Part shown: positions 25,898 to 34,800 of the stretch, in pieces
Position numbering within the stretch: position 1 is the first letter of the stretch
Layout of the letters: each line of letters begins with the position of its first letter
Origin: Methylophaga sp.
GTDB lineage: Bacteria; Pseudomonadota; Gammaproteobacteria; Nitrosococcales; Methylophagaceae
Length of the DNA stretch: 64,000 nt
Direction of reading: 5' to 3'
Assembly: GCA_002733715.2 (NCBI GenBank)
Contig: NVWQ02000053.1
Coordinates: forward strand, 62,001 to 126,000
Position numbers and translations under genes: made by a program
The notes under the pieces: model-generated
The model's database searches: none
What the model was told of the DNA's origin: nothing
The model's input: only the letters and a program-made list of their open reading frames with translations

Positions 25898-27099
25898 AGT
25901 TTAATTCCCCTTGCTAGTCGAGGCTGCTTTCTATCTAGGCCCATACTTTTTTGGGCTAACCAATGTTTGGCTAAAGGCAATGCATCGGTCAGTGTTAATC
26001 CTGCCCCGCGGAGGTGGCCGATAATTGGATTGTCGTTACTGAATACCTTAACTAAGATATTAGTATTATCAATGACATTATCTTGATCTTGTTGTTGCCA
26101 TTGACTGTAATCATGCAGAAGGTGGGCATCACCACAGTCACCATCATTATCAACTAGCACGTCAGCTAAAGCAGCGACATCGCGTAAACCTAAGTTGAAT
26201 CCTTGTCCGGCGATGGGGTGAAGGCTATGAGCAGCATTACCAATAAGCACAACGCGATGTTGGATAGGTTGGTCGACTTGTATTAGTTTTAACGGATAAT
26301 TATTTCGTTGGCCGACTTTAAGTAATTTACCAAGACGATAGCCAAAGCGCTCTTGTAGCCGTGACAAAAAGTCTTGCTCAGATAAGCTTAGAATTTCTAT
26401 TTCATCCCCAGTTTTAACTGTCCACACTAAACTACAACGGTTATCTGACATAGGAAGCAGTGCAATGGGACCTGAATCAGTGAAGCGTTCAAATGCTTTA
26501 CCATTATGGGCACGTTCAGGAGTGATATTGGCCGTGATTGCCGTTTGCTTATAATCATGCTCTAGTGATCCGAGGTTTAGCAGACGCTTTATTGTGGAAT
26601 TGCCGCCATCTGCAGCAACGATTAATTTGGCAGATAAAGTACGGGAATCATCTAAGGTTATTGCAACGTAATCAGGGCTTTGGCTTAATTCAGTTACTTT
26701 AGCAGGACAAATAAATTCAAGATTAGCCTGTTGCTCTATAGCCTTATTAAGTACTTGTCCCATCGAACGAGCGGTAATTACCTGTCCTAATGCAGGCACG
26801 TTTTCAGCTTGCACCGAAAGGCGGGTAATACCAAAATGGCCGCGATCAGAAACATGGATATCAGTAATTGCTGTGCTGTGACTAGCAAGTTTAGGCCATA
26901 AGTCAATAGATTCAAAAATACGTTGTGAGCCATAGGCTAAGGCAATACTTCGATCATCATAGCTGGGTTGCTGAGCTGAATTGGCTGGGAAAGCTTCGAT
27001 TATGGCTATTTTTAAGTCGCTATTTTTTAATGCACAAGCAAGGCTAGCGCCGACCATGCCGCCGCCGACAATAATTAAGTCAAAGTCAGTCTTGGCCAT
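25894..27099 (-). CDS. ubiH: 2-octaprenyl-6-methoxyphenol hydroxylase
   Basis: 401 residues. 'DLIIVGGGMVGASLACAL' (FAD), 'IVAADGGNSTIKRLLNLG' (DG motif) and 'VVLIGNAAHSLHPIAGQGFNLGLRDVAALADVL' (GD-like motif). The GQGFNLGLRD variant is typical of UbiH. It acts on the C1 position of the ubiquinone ring as a soluble or membrane-associated flavoprotein. It sits between pepP and ubiI: 1 bp from the pepP stop, 4-bp overlap with ubiI, so translation is coupled. Confidence 0.9.
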   Translation of the reverse strand: MAKTDFDLIIVGGGMVGASLACALKNSDLKIAIIEAFPANSAQQPSYDDRSIALAYGSQRIFESIDLWPKLASHSTAITDIHVSDRGHFGITRLSVQAENVPALGQVITARSMGQVLNKAIEQQANLEFICPAKVTELSQSPDYVAITLDDSRTLSAKLIVAADGGNSTIKRLLNLGSLEHDYKQTAITANITPERAHNGKAFERFTDSGPIALLPMSDNRCSLVWTVKTGDEIEILSLSEQDFLSRLQERFGYRLGKLLKVGQRNNYPLKLIQVDQPIQHRVVLIGNAAHSLHPIAGQGFNLGLRDVAALADVLVDNDGDCGDAHLLHDYSQWQQQDQDNVIDNTNILVKVFSNDNPIIGHLRGAGLTLTDALPLAKHWLAQKSMGLDRKQPRLARGIKL

Positions 27100-27100
27100 A

Positions 27101-28411
27101 CTATTTTGCCTCCGCCATTAATGCCTCAATTTCATCTACTTCTTTGGGCGCTGCTTTTGATAATACATCATGCCCAGTTTTAGTCACTAATACATCATCT
27201 TCAATGCGAATGCCGGTAAAATGCCATTTTTTATCAACATGATCGGGATCACGGATATATAAGCCGGGTTCAACAGTCAGCACCATGCCCGCTTCAAGTT
27301 CACGCCATTGCCCGCCTACTTTATAATCGCCGACATCATGTACATCCATGCCTAGCCAATGACCAGTGCGGTGCATATAAAATTCGCGATAACTTTCTTT
27401 TTTAATCAACTTACTTAATTTACCTTTGAGCAAACCTAGCGCTAGCAAACCTTCAGTTAGCACAGCTACCGCAGCCTCGTGAGGCTGATTCCAATGATTA
27501 CCCGGTTTTACTTCGGCTATGGCTGCCTTTTGGGCATCTAGTACGATAGTGTATAGCGCCTTTTGAGGTTCACTAAATGTGCCATTTACAGGAAATGTAC
27601 GCGTGATATCGGCAGCATAATAATCATATTCTGCCCCAGCATCAATTAGCAATAAATCGTTATTTTTAAGGCGGTGGTTATTCTCAATATAATGCAGAAT
27701 ACAGCCATTTTCACCGCCACCGACAATAGACGGATAAGCGGGCGAACGACAGTCATTTTTCATGAATTCATGAATGATTTCGGCTTCAACTTGGTATTCC
27801 CATTGCCCCGGCTGAGTGAATTGCATGGCACGAATATGGGCTTGAGCAGAAACATCGGCGGCGTAGCGCATCGCTTTAATTTCACTTTTGCTTTTAAACA
27901 AACGTAATTCATTAAGTGTGTGATCAAGCTCAATGATCTCTGTGGGAGATTGTTTTCCTTGACGAGAGGCATTGCGTAAATGATTGAGCCAGCCGACCAT
28001 GCGCTGGTCGAAGCTGGGGATCTTCCCCATGGTATAAAATGCTTTTTCTTTACCTTCTAATAAGCCCGGCAAAATATCGTCAAGATCAGAAATGGGATAA
28101 GAGTCATCCGCTCCATACAGCTCGATAGCTCCATCTTGTCCTGCACGATAACCATCCCAAATTTCTTTGCTAAGGTCACGCTCACGGCAAAATAATAAAT
28201 ATTCGCCATGGGGTCGCCCGGGAATAATGACAATAACGGATTCAGGTTCATCAAAATCACTGAGATAATGAAAATTACTATCACCACGGTAATTATAGTC
28301 AACATCACGGTTGCGATTGGCAATAGGTGCATTGGGCAGTATTGCAATTGTGTCTGGCCCCATAATATCCATTAAATCTTGACGGCGGCGGCGAAAATCT
28401 TTTTTTGTCAT
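27101..28411 (-). CDS. pepP: Xaa-Pro aminopeptidase
   Basis: 436 residues, a M24B metallopeptidase. N-terminal creatinase-type domain (about 1-170), then a pita-bread domain with the metal ligands 'LLIDAGAEYDYYAADITRTFP' (two Asp), 'HRTGHWLGMDVHDVG' (His), 'LEAGMVLTVEPGLY' (Glu) and 'TGIRIEDDVLVT' (Glu). All five ligands are visible. It cleaves X-Pro bonds from peptides in the cytoplasm. It lies between ygfB and ubiH in the conserved cluster, 12 bp after ygfB. Confidence 0.95.
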   Translation of the reverse strand: MTKKDFRRRRQDLMDIMGPDTIAILPNAPIANRNRDVDYNYRGDSNFHYLSDFDEPESVIVIIPGRPHGEYLLFCRERDLSKEIWDGYRAGQDGAIELYGADDSYPISDLDDILPGLLEGKEKAFYTMGKIPSFDQRMVGWLNHLRNASRQGKQSPTEIIELDHTLNELRLFKSKSEIKAMRYAADVSAQAHIRAMQFTQPGQWEYQVEAEIIHEFMKNDCRSPAYPSIVGGGENGCILHYIENNHRLKNNDLLLIDAGAEYDYYAADITRTFPVNGTFSEPQKALYTIVLDAQKAAIAEVKPGNHWNQPHEAAVAVLTEGLLALGLLKGKLSKLIKKESYREFYMHRTGHWLGMDVHDVGDYKVGGQWRELEAGMVLTVEPGLYIRDPDHVDKKWHFTGIRIEDDVLVTKTGHDVLSKAAPKEVDEIEALMAEAK

Positions 28412-28423
28412 AGGTATAATATT

Positions 28424-28975
28424 TTAGTGTTCAGTTGTTTGTTGTGCATTATTATCGGCAGGTTGAAGTTCACTATAAATCAAAAATAAGCCCATCCGTA
28501 AATATTCAGCTAACTCCTCAAAGTCCATGTCAGTATCGCCATCAGATTCTAATTCATCACTATTAATGTGACTGATATTAATCACATCAGCAATATATTC
28601 TTTGCAATCAGTAGATAGTTCGGTGTCATCGGTTAACCCCGATGCGGCGAGACCAAAAAGCAGGCCTTGACACCAATCTGCTATCGCTAAAATGCGCGAA
28701 GCTATCGGAGCATTGTCACTAGGAAGCTCAAGTTGCAAATCAAAATCAAGACTATTTAATGCTTGAACAGTTTGATCAAATAAATGGGTTAAATCTAATA
28801 TTTCATCCTCATCAGGCTGAACATCTTCGTAGAGGCTTTTGTACCAAGTTGCGCGGTTTGCCTGCGAATCAAGGCATAATAAGCCGCATAATGCGCCCTG
28901 CAATTCTGATGAGTTAATAGGGCCATCCCCCGTAGCATTATTGGCAGATAATGAAGGAAAATATAATTCAGACAT
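28424..28975 (-). CDS. ygfB: UPF0149 family protein YgfB
   Basis: 183 residues from the ATG at 28975 (MSELYFPSLS). A longer reading exists to 29077, but it would overlap the start of the divergent gene at 29076 and add no family sequence. The core 'LQGALCGLLCLDSQANRATWYKSLYED', 'IADWCQGLLFGLAASG' and the acidic 'DFEELAEYLRMGLFLIYSEL' are the YgfB/YecA helical fold, lacking the SEC-C zinc tail. YgfB is linked to gene regulation in some gammaproteobacteria, but its molecular role here is unproven. It heads the pepP-ubi operon. Confidence 0.88.
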   Translation of the reverse strand: MSELYFPSLSANNATGDGPINSSELQGALCGLLCLDSQANRATWYKSLYEDVQPDEDEILDLTHLFDQTVQALNSLDFDLQLELPSDNAPIASRILAIADWCQGLLFGLAASGLTDDTELSTDCKEYIADVINISHINSDELESDGDTDMDFEELAEYLRMGLFLIYSELQPADNNAQQTTEH

Positions 28976-29075
28976 ATAGATACACTCTAATTTTAAAAAA
29001 ATTGTGAGGTCGGTTGTTGACCCAGAGGCAAAAGCGAGACTATAGTTAGTCATTACTTTCGCACAACAAGCCCCC

Positions 29076-29291
29076 ATGATAATGGAAAAAGACGTGATTC
29101 AACAGTTAGAACAACAAGTAGATGACTTACTACATGTAAGTCGTCGTACACGTGAAGAAAATATGTTACTAAAATCTCAGAAAGCAGCTTGGTTATCTGA
29201 GCGTGCGCAATTAACTGAGAAAACAGACTTTGCACGAACTCGAATTGAAAAAATGATGGAACGGCTTAAAGAGCTGGATGCTGATTTATGA
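29076..29291 (+). CDS. TIGR02449-type coiled-coil protein (ZapB-like)
   Basis: 71 residues, an almost uninterrupted coiled coil ('QQLEQQVDDLLHVSRRTREENMLLK' and so on), without membrane helix. It is immediately upstream of zapA with ATGA overlap. This pairing with zapA is a known gammaproteobacterial arrangement, and ZapB-like proteins bridge ZapA at the division ring. A cell division role is inferred. Confidence 0.8.
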   Translation: MIMEKDVIQQLEQQVDDLLHVSRRTREENMLLKSQKAAWLSERAQLTEKTDFARTRIEKMMERLKELDADL

Positions 29292-29593
29292 GTGCGCCGG
29301 TTTTGGTCACTATATCAGGTAAGGAATATCAAATTGCTTGCCCAGAATCAGAGAAACCAGCCTTAATAGCATCTGCAAAAATGTTGAATGACAATATGGA
29401 AGACATTCGAGCCACAGGAAAAGTAGTTGGGTTAGATCGTATCGCAGTTATGGCCGCACTTAATTTGGCGAATGATTTGATAAAACTACAAAATACAGAA
29501 GATCACGGTACAGAAGATCTCAATAAAAAAATTGTACAAATGAAAGAGAAGGTCAATGCTTTTTTAGATGAAGATCGTCAGCTAGATCTGTAG
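29288..29593 (+). CDS. zapA: Cell division protein ZapA
   Basis: 101 residues. 'PVLVTISGKEYQIACPESEKPALIASAKMLNDNMEDIR' is the ZapA globular head that binds FtsZ; 'VMAALNLANDLI' and the coiled-coil tail to 'VNAFLDEDRQLDL' follow. It stabilises FtsZ filament bundling at mid-cell. It overlaps the upstream coiled-coil gene by 4 bp (ATGA), is divergent from ygfB, and is followed by the fold-back element and 6S RNA. Confidence 0.92.
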   Translation: MSAPVLVTISGKEYQIACPESEKPALIASAKMLNDNMEDIRATGKVVGLDRIAVMAALNLANDLIKLQNTEDHGTEDLNKKIVQMKEKVNAFLDEDRQLDL

Positions 29594-29595
29594 TG

Positions 29596-29756
29596 TGAGA
29601 CCTTTTCACGATTCAATCACGAGACAAAACAGCTAAAATATCCTCTATGTTCACCAAAAAAACGAGTAAGAACCCGGCTATTACTCTTACTTTTTGGTAA
29701 AAATAGAGAACATTTTTTCTTATTTTGCTTTCGCACTTGAATCATGCAAGGTCTCA
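29596..29756. repeat. 161-bp imperfect fold-back element between zapA and 6S RNA
   Basis: The left arm (from TGAGACC at 29596) matches the reverse complement of the right arm (to GGTCTCA at 29756) over about 65 positions with scattered mismatches and small gaps. A short inner inverted repeat, GAGTAA...TTACTC, lies at the centre. It starts 3 bp after the zapA stop. It looks like a miniature inverted-repeat element or a very large hairpin; no ORF inside. Confidence 0.7.
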
Positions 29757-29816
29757 AAACAGATAAACCTCACAAAATAACAAAATAATAGTGGCGAAAG
29801 CTAAAATTAAGCGTAT

Positions 29817-29822
29817 TATAAT
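29817..29822 (+). promoter_or_regulatory. -10 box of the 6S RNA promoter
   Basis: TATAAT, with the 6S RNA start expected 7-9 bases downstream. No clear -35 is visible at 17 bp upstream (GCGAAA). Confidence 0.55.
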
Positions 29823-29827
29823 AACTA

Positions 29828-30012
29828 AGTCCCTGCGGTGTTCGAGAGCGACATTAGTTTCTTGACCCGATAAGCATTTATGCACGGGGGTTGATTGGCA
29901 ACAGGCGTGCAAGCTCACCTTAGAGTGAGAAGCCCAGTGTTGTTAAGATGCTCCCACTTGAACCAAAAGATGGTTCGAGGACACCGTTTGCAACGGCATT
30001 GCGGGGCACTTA
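29828..30012 (+). ncRNA. ssrS: 6S RNA
   Basis: About 185 nt, directly downstream of zapA as in E. coli. The ends pair (AAGTCCCTGC near the start with GCGGGGCACTT near the end). Conserved words of gammaproteobacterial 6S RNA are present: CGGTGTTCG near the 5' end, then 'CTTGAACC' with a matching 'GGTTCGAGG' and 'TTTGCAACGGCAT' near the 3' side. 6S RNA mimics an open promoter and binds sigma70-RNA polymerase in stationary phase. The gene order then departs from E. coli: the expected ygfA (5-formyltetrahydrofolate cyclo-ligase) is replaced by a convergent dctM. Ends are approximate. Confidence 0.88.
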
Positions 30013-30036
30013 CTTTCCTCTTGTGATTTCATTACG

Positions 30037-31335
30037 TTACTCCATCATTCTTGGTAGCCATAAAGCAACTTCTGGAAAGCTAATCAATATAGCTAATACA
30101 ATAACTTGAATAATAATAAATGGAATCACGCCACGGTAGATTGTAGTTAATTCAAGTGTAGGCGCACTCGCTTTTAGATAAAACAACGAAAAGCCAAAGG
30201 GTGGTGTTAGGAATGAGGTTTGTAGGTTGAGAGCGATTAACAATGCGAACCACAAAGGATCTAAGCCCAGATGGATCGCTACGGGAGCGATGATGGGTAC
30301 GACAATAAAGCAGATTTCAATAAAGTCTAGGAAGAAACCTAAAATAAAAATCAGTAACATGCTGACGATTAGGAAGCTCCACTTACCACCGGGCAATGAG
30401 TTGAAGATATCGAAAATCAGATTGTCACCACCCATACCAACAAATACTAAGCCAAATGCAGTGGCACCAATTAAGATTAGAAATACCATACTGGTAAGGC
30501 GGGTAGTTTGTTGAAGGGCTTGTTGTAAATTAGTAAGGTTTAATCGGCCGTGCAATAGTGCTAGTAACATTGCACCAAATGCACCGACGGCTGCTGATTC
30601 AGTGGGTGAAGCAATACCAAAGAATATTGAGCCTAATACAGCAAGCACTAGAGCTAAAGGCGGCAATAAACTCTTAACCACTTTTAGACCTAAATGTTCA
30701 TCAGTAGGATCTTTCTCAATTGCAGGGGCTAGCTCGGGGTGTCGCCATGCGATAAAGCCGATATAGGCCATGTAAGAAAATACCAACATCATGCCCGGTA
30801 TAGCGGCAGCAACAAACAATTGCCCAACGGGCACACCAATAACATCACCTAACAAGATAAGGATAATACTAGGGGGAATGATTTGCCCTAATGTACCCGA
30901 AGCGGCAATAGTACCGCTGGCTAATGTCGGGGCGTAACCATGTTTTAACATGGCGGGTAAGGCTATGACTGCCATTGTTACTACTGACGCACCTACCACA
31001 CCTGTAGTGGCCGCTAATAAAGCGCCGACGGCGACCACTGAGATGGCTAATCCACCGCGGACACGGCCAAATAGTCGCCCCATGGTTTCTAATAATTCTT
31101 CAGCGATACCTGACTTCTCTAATATCACACCCATAAACACAAATAGCGGAACAGCCAACAAGGTGAAGTTGGTCATAATGCCCCAAATTCTTAGAGGCAA
31201 TAGGTTAAAAAAATCTAGACCGAGAAAGATACTGCCAAAAGCTAATGCAACGGCACCTAATGTAAACGCAACCGGAAATCCAGCTAGTAATAAAATAAAC
31301 AATGCTGCAAACATCACTAAAGCCCAAACCTCCAT
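30037..31335 (-). CDS. dctM: TRAP transporter large membrane subunit (DctM/TakM type)
   Basis: 432 residues, about 12 membrane helices. Seen: 'LLLAGFPVAFTLGAVALAFG', 'TLLAVPLFVFMGVILEKSGIAEELLETMGRLFGRVRGGLAISVV', 'ASGTLGQIIPPSIILILLGD' and 'TPPFGFSLFYLKASAP', the DctM family core with the two scissor-like helices. It provides the sodium-driven translocation path for organic acids. It is co-transcribed with dctQ (1-bp overlap, TAATG) and a response regulator. No binding protein is adjacent; the only one seen is at 15.7-16.8 kb. Confidence 0.93.
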   Translation of the reverse strand: MEVWALVMFAALFILLLAGFPVAFTLGAVALAFGSIFLGLDFFNLLPLRIWGIMTNFTLLAVPLFVFMGVILEKSGIAEELLETMGRLFGRVRGGLAISVVAVGALLAATTGVVGASVVTMAVIALPAMLKHGYAPTLASGTIAASGTLGQIIPPSIILILLGDVIGVPVGQLFVAAAIPGMMLVFSYMAYIGFIAWRHPELAPAIEKDPTDEHLGLKVVKSLLPPLALVLAVLGSIFFGIASPTESAAVGAFGAMLLALLHGRLNLTNLQQALQQTTRLTSMVFLILIGATAFGLVFVGMGGDNLIFDIFNSLPGGKWSFLIVSMLLIFILGFFLDFIEICFIVVPIIAPVAIHLGLDPLWFALLIALNLQTSFLTPPFGFSLFYLKASAPTLELTTIYRGVIPFIIIQVIVLAILISFPEVALWLPRMME

Positions 31336-31841
31336 TATTTGGCCTCTGTGAATGTAATGATGTTTTTTAATAAGCCAGAAAAACCTTGTAAAACAAGTAG
31401 GCCAAAGGCAATTAATAAACTGCCTTTAAGTAGATAACGATAAGGCAGACCGCCGGGGTCGGGTGAGCCTTCATTATAATAAAAGGCATTTTCTACAAAC
31501 GGCCAACTGCTAACCAAAATAAGGATGCAAAAAGGAAATAGAAAAAACAGTGTGCCCAGGATATTAATTAATGCACGTTGTTTATCAGAGACAAATCGAC
31601 TTTGATAAAAAATATCGACTCGCACATGTTCATCATGTTTAAGCGTGTAGGCTGATCCCAATAAAAATATCAACGCAAATAAATGCCATTCTAGCTCCTG
31701 TAATGCCACGCTGCCTTGTTGAAAAAGGTATCGCATAGCTACGTCATAACAAATAAGTAATACCATGGCTAAGACTAACCATGAAGCTGTTTTCCCTACC
31801 CATTCAGTGAGGTTATCTATGATTGAAATAATGTTTTTCAT
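31335..31841 (-). CDS. dctQ: TRAP transporter small membrane subunit (DctQ)
   Basis: 168 residues, four membrane helices. 'AMRYLFQQGSVALQELEWHLFALIFLLGSAYTLKHDEHVRVDIFY' is the DctQ motif (the W.....F..lg..y.l..d.HVRVD pattern). It shares one base with the start of dctM downstream and four (ATGA) with the response regulator upstream, so the three are translationally coupled. Confidence 0.92.
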   Translation of the reverse strand: MKNIISIIDNLTEWVGKTASWLVLAMVLLICYDVAMRYLFQQGSVALQELEWHLFALIFLLGSAYTLKHDEHVRVDIFYQSRFVSDKQRALINILGTLFFLFPFCILILVSSWPFVENAFYYNEGSPDPGGLPYRYLLKGSLLIAFGLLVLQGFSGLLKNIITFTEAK

Positions 31842-32449
31842 TGTTCTCTTTGGCTAAGTAATTGTTTAGCTGTGATCACGGCTTGCGTTCTATTTTCAGC
31901 ATTAAGAGCTTGTAAGATGGCACGAACATGTAATTTAACGGTATGCTCGCTCAAGTCTAAGTTTAAGGCAATGCGTTTATTGGATTCGCCGTTACACAGT
32001 AGAGTGAGCACGTCTTGTTGCCTTGGTGTGAGATCATCTAATGATGATTCAGGCGTGCTTGGATGATTTGGGTGAATCGAAATACCATTACTTAACATTA
32101 ATTTAATGGCATTGAGCATATCGTCGCTTTTCATCGACTTAGACATATAACCTAAGGCTCCCGCTTTAAGCGCGCGTTGAGAATCTTTTGGGTCGTTGGA
32201 TGAGGTAACTACAATGACAGGAGTATCAGGGTGCTGCGCTGAAAGTTGCGCAATCCCTTCGTAATAACTCAAGCCTGGCATATTGAGGTCAACTAACATT
32301 AGATCCCAGTTGTCACTGGCTTCTGCTCGCTCTAATAATTCGGTATAACTGCTTGAAAGGTGTATTTCTGTTGGCTCATCCAAACGCTGAATTAAGATTG
32401 AAAGGGCATCACGATAGAGTTCGTGGTCATCAGCAATAAGAATTTTCAT
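31838..32449 (-). CDS. LuxR/NarL-family response regulator
   Basis: 204 residues from the ATG at 32449 (MKILIADDHELYRDALSIL); the alternative ATG at 32479 adds ten residues with no match and no ribosome site. Receiver domain: 'ADDHELYRDAL' acidic pocket, phosphorylation Asp in 'LMLVDLNMPGLSYYEG', 'VVTSSNDPKDSQRALKAGALGYMSK' with the Thr/Ser switch and Lys. C-terminal HTH: 'LTPRQQDVLTLLCNGESNKRIALNLDLSEHTVKLHVRAILQALN' in pieces. Heads an operon with dctQ and dctM; opposite a CHASE hybrid kinase, probably its partner. Likely controls uptake of the same substrate (inference). Confidence 0.92.
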   Translation of the reverse strand: MKILIADDHELYRDALSILIQRLDEPTEIHLSSSYTELLERAEASDNWDLMLVDLNMPGLSYYEGIAQLSAQHPDTPVIVVTSSNDPKDSQRALKAGALGYMSKSMKSDDMLNAIKLMLSNGISIHPNHPSTPESSLDDLTPRQQDVLTLLCNGESNKRIALNLDLSEHTVKLHVRAILQALNAENRTQAVITAKQLLSQREQ

Positions 32450-32495
32450 GCACAGATAATAGAACAAATTGGTGGACATAGGTATTCTGAATTTA

Positions 32496-34697
32496 ATGAA
32501 TACGCCCCATATTAATTTAAAGCAGTTATTTAAAGACAGGCAGGTACGCCTTCAAGCGCTTATTGCTTTGTTGGTGTTGGCGGCAGGTTTTGTGCTTTCG
32601 ATAGCAGGATTTATTGCCTTGCAAGACGTAGCGAAAGAGCGACTTTATTTACAAACTCAGCAACATGTAGCCGTTAAGCTCAAGCAAATTCAAACTAACA
32701 TTGATATTTCTTTAGATTCATTAAAAGAAATTGCAGCACTTTATCATGCAGCAGGAGGCGTCTCACGATCACAACTTGCTCGTTACGTGACGTCAGACAC
32801 TAAATATCACTCAGGCACAATGGCACTAGGATGGATACCTGTTATTAAGGGTAAAGATGTTGCTAAATTCGAAGAAAAAGTGAGAAAAGATGATCCCGAT
32901 TTCTATGTTTATGAAGTAACGGGACATGGCGTACCAACACCTGTTCATCAGCAAGAGCAGGTTTATCCAGTAGAATTCATTCTTACGGCTGAAAATAAAA
33001 GTATGGCGGCGGGTTTAAATTTAGCCTCGGTTGCATCACGATATAAGGTATTAAAGAAAGCGCAGAGAACGCAACAGACTGCAGCAACACGGCGTATTTC
33101 ACTTTATTCTGATGGTCAACGCTTTCAGGGGTTTCAGGCATTACATCCAGTATTTAATAAAAATGAATTGGGGCAAGAACAGCTGGTGGGTCTTGTAATG
33201 GGTAATTATGATATTCGGGCATTGATGGAAGATGTATTTTTAGGTGATAAAAGTCGGGTCGATATTGCAATTTATGATGCCAATACAACGAGTCAGCAGT
33301 TACTTTATTCCTCGACTGTTTTTCTTGATAGTGTTGAGGATATTAATAATCAAGATCGACCACACTGGACTCATACATTAAAAGTAGCCGATCAAAAATG
33401 GATTATGGTGGCATTTCCAAACTTAAAAGGAGTAAGCACCGCTACGTCATGGCTACCTTATGCAGGGTTGTTAGTGGGCGGTTTAATCACGCTATTATTG
33501 GTGCTTTACTTATTTGTATCATTAGTGAGAACGCGACAACTTTCTCAATTATCAACAGATCTGGCGGGCACGGCAACACAATTAGATATTCAAACCAAGC
33601 TTAAAAAAGAAGCAGATAAGGCCAATCGAGCTAAATCAGGATTGTTGACAGCAGCCAGTCACGACTTAAGACAACCTTTACACACCATTGGCTTATTGAC
33701 CACGCTATTAAAAGATAGCAAAAATAAGACTGAACGCACAAAATTGATTAATAACATTCTTGCTGCAGTAGAGGGTATGAATACCATGTTTATCAGCTTG
33801 CTTGATATTAGCTTGCTGGAATCAAATCAATTACCTATACATATAAAGCATTTTTATTTGCAAGATACATTAGATAAGTTAGATCTGGATTTTGCATTGC
33901 AAGCTACAGAAAAACAAATTGAATTTTCTGTGGTAGAAACATCAATTTGTGTTGTCACCGACCCTATATTATTAGAACGGATCTTGAGAAACTTGTTGTC
34001 GAATGCCTTTCGATATACGCCAGAAGGTAAGGTGTTATTAGGCTGCAGACGGCTAGAACGTCATATTAGAGTATGTGTGTTAGATACAGGAATTGGCTTG
34101 TCAAAAGAAGCACAAGACAAAGTGTTTGAGACATTCTATCGTGAAAAACAGGCAAAACAATTAACGGATAAAGGGCTAGGTTTGGGATTAGCTATTGTGC
34201 AACAAGCTGCTCATTTATTAGAACTGACTACGGGAATGCAGTCCGAGTTAGGCAAAGGCTCCGTATTTTATGTTGATATCCCTTACGGCGATCCGGCATC
34301 AATAGGCGAAGTTCAAACGGTCAAAAAACAATCTTCCATCGATAAACTAATATGGATAATTGAAGATGATAAAACCATGCGAGAGGGTTTAGAAAAGATA
34401 TTACACTCATGGAATTGTCGAGTAGAAAGCTTAGGATCGGGTCGTGATGTTCAACGCTTATTTGATCAAAATAGTGCGTGTCCAGAAATTATTATTGCTG
34501 ATTATCAAATGATTAATGAAACGGGATTAGAGCTGCTAAAGGAAATACGTGATTATTATAAACAAGATATTCCTGCCATTATGATTACGGGAACGACAGA
34601 CCTGACAATACGTGACAAGATCGAACAGGCGGGATGTGAATTCATGATGAAACCCGTCAAACCTGAAGCCTTAAATAACATTCTTCATGATATTTAA
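32496..34697 (+). CDS. CHASE-domain hybrid sensor histidine kinase
   Basis: 733 residues from the ATG at 32496; an upstream GTG at 32469 is less likely. TM1 (about 16-40), then a periplasmic CHASE domain ('LQTNIDISLDSLKEIAALYHAAGG', 'ALGWIPVI') to about 310, TM2 (about 318-343), then HisKA with 'AASHDLRQPLHTIGLLTTL' (phospho-His at about residue 388), an ATPase domain with 'NLLSNAFRYTPEG', 'VLDTGIGLS', 'GLGLGLAIVQQ', and a C-terminal receiver domain with Asp in 'IIIADYQMINETGLELL' and Lys in 'MMKPVKPEAL'. All key residues are present. Divergent from the response regulator of the dctQM operon with under 50 bp between, so the two are probably partners sensing a TRAP substrate. Confidence 0.93.
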   Translation: MNTPHINLKQLFKDRQVRLQALIALLVLAAGFVLSIAGFIALQDVAKERLYLQTQQHVAVKLKQIQTNIDISLDSLKEIAALYHAAGGVSRSQLARYVTSDTKYHSGTMALGWIPVIKGKDVAKFEEKVRKDDPDFYVYEVTGHGVPTPVHQQEQVYPVEFILTAENKSMAAGLNLASVASRYKVLKKAQRTQQTAATRRISLYSDGQRFQGFQALHPVFNKNELGQEQLVGLVMGNYDIRALMEDVFLGDKSRVDIAIYDANTTSQQLLYSSTVFLDSVEDINNQDRPHWTHTLKVADQKWIMVAFPNLKGVSTATSWLPYAGLLVGGLITLLLVLYLFVSLVRTRQLSQLSTDLAGTATQLDIQTKLKKEADKANRAKSGLLTAASHDLRQPLHTIGLLTTLLKDSKNKTERTKLINNILAAVEGMNTMFISLLDISLLESNQLPIHIKHFYLQDTLDKLDLDFALQATEKQIEFSVVETSICVVTDPILLERILRNLLSNAFRYTPEGKVLLGCRRLERHIRVCVLDTGIGLSKEAQDKVFETFYREKQAKQLTDKGLGLGLAIVQQAAHLLELTTGMQSELGKGSVFYVDIPYGDPASIGEVQTVKKQSSIDKLIWIIEDDKTMREGLEKILHSWNCRVESLGSGRDVQRLFDQNSACPEIIIADYQMINETGLELLKEIRDYYKQDIPAIMITGTTDLTIRDKIEQAGCEFMMKPVKPEALNNILHDI

Positions 34698-34800
34698 AGG
34701 AGATAATCCTAAAGGATTAATCCCTCATGGCTATAGTATAAAAATCCTATAAAAAGCATACTTAAATTCCCGATTATTAAAACTAAATGGAAGATAAATT

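Noticed and set aside
28976-29077. N-terminal extension of YgfB to 29077
   Set aside because: It overlaps the start of the divergent zapA-operon gene and shows no family similarity.
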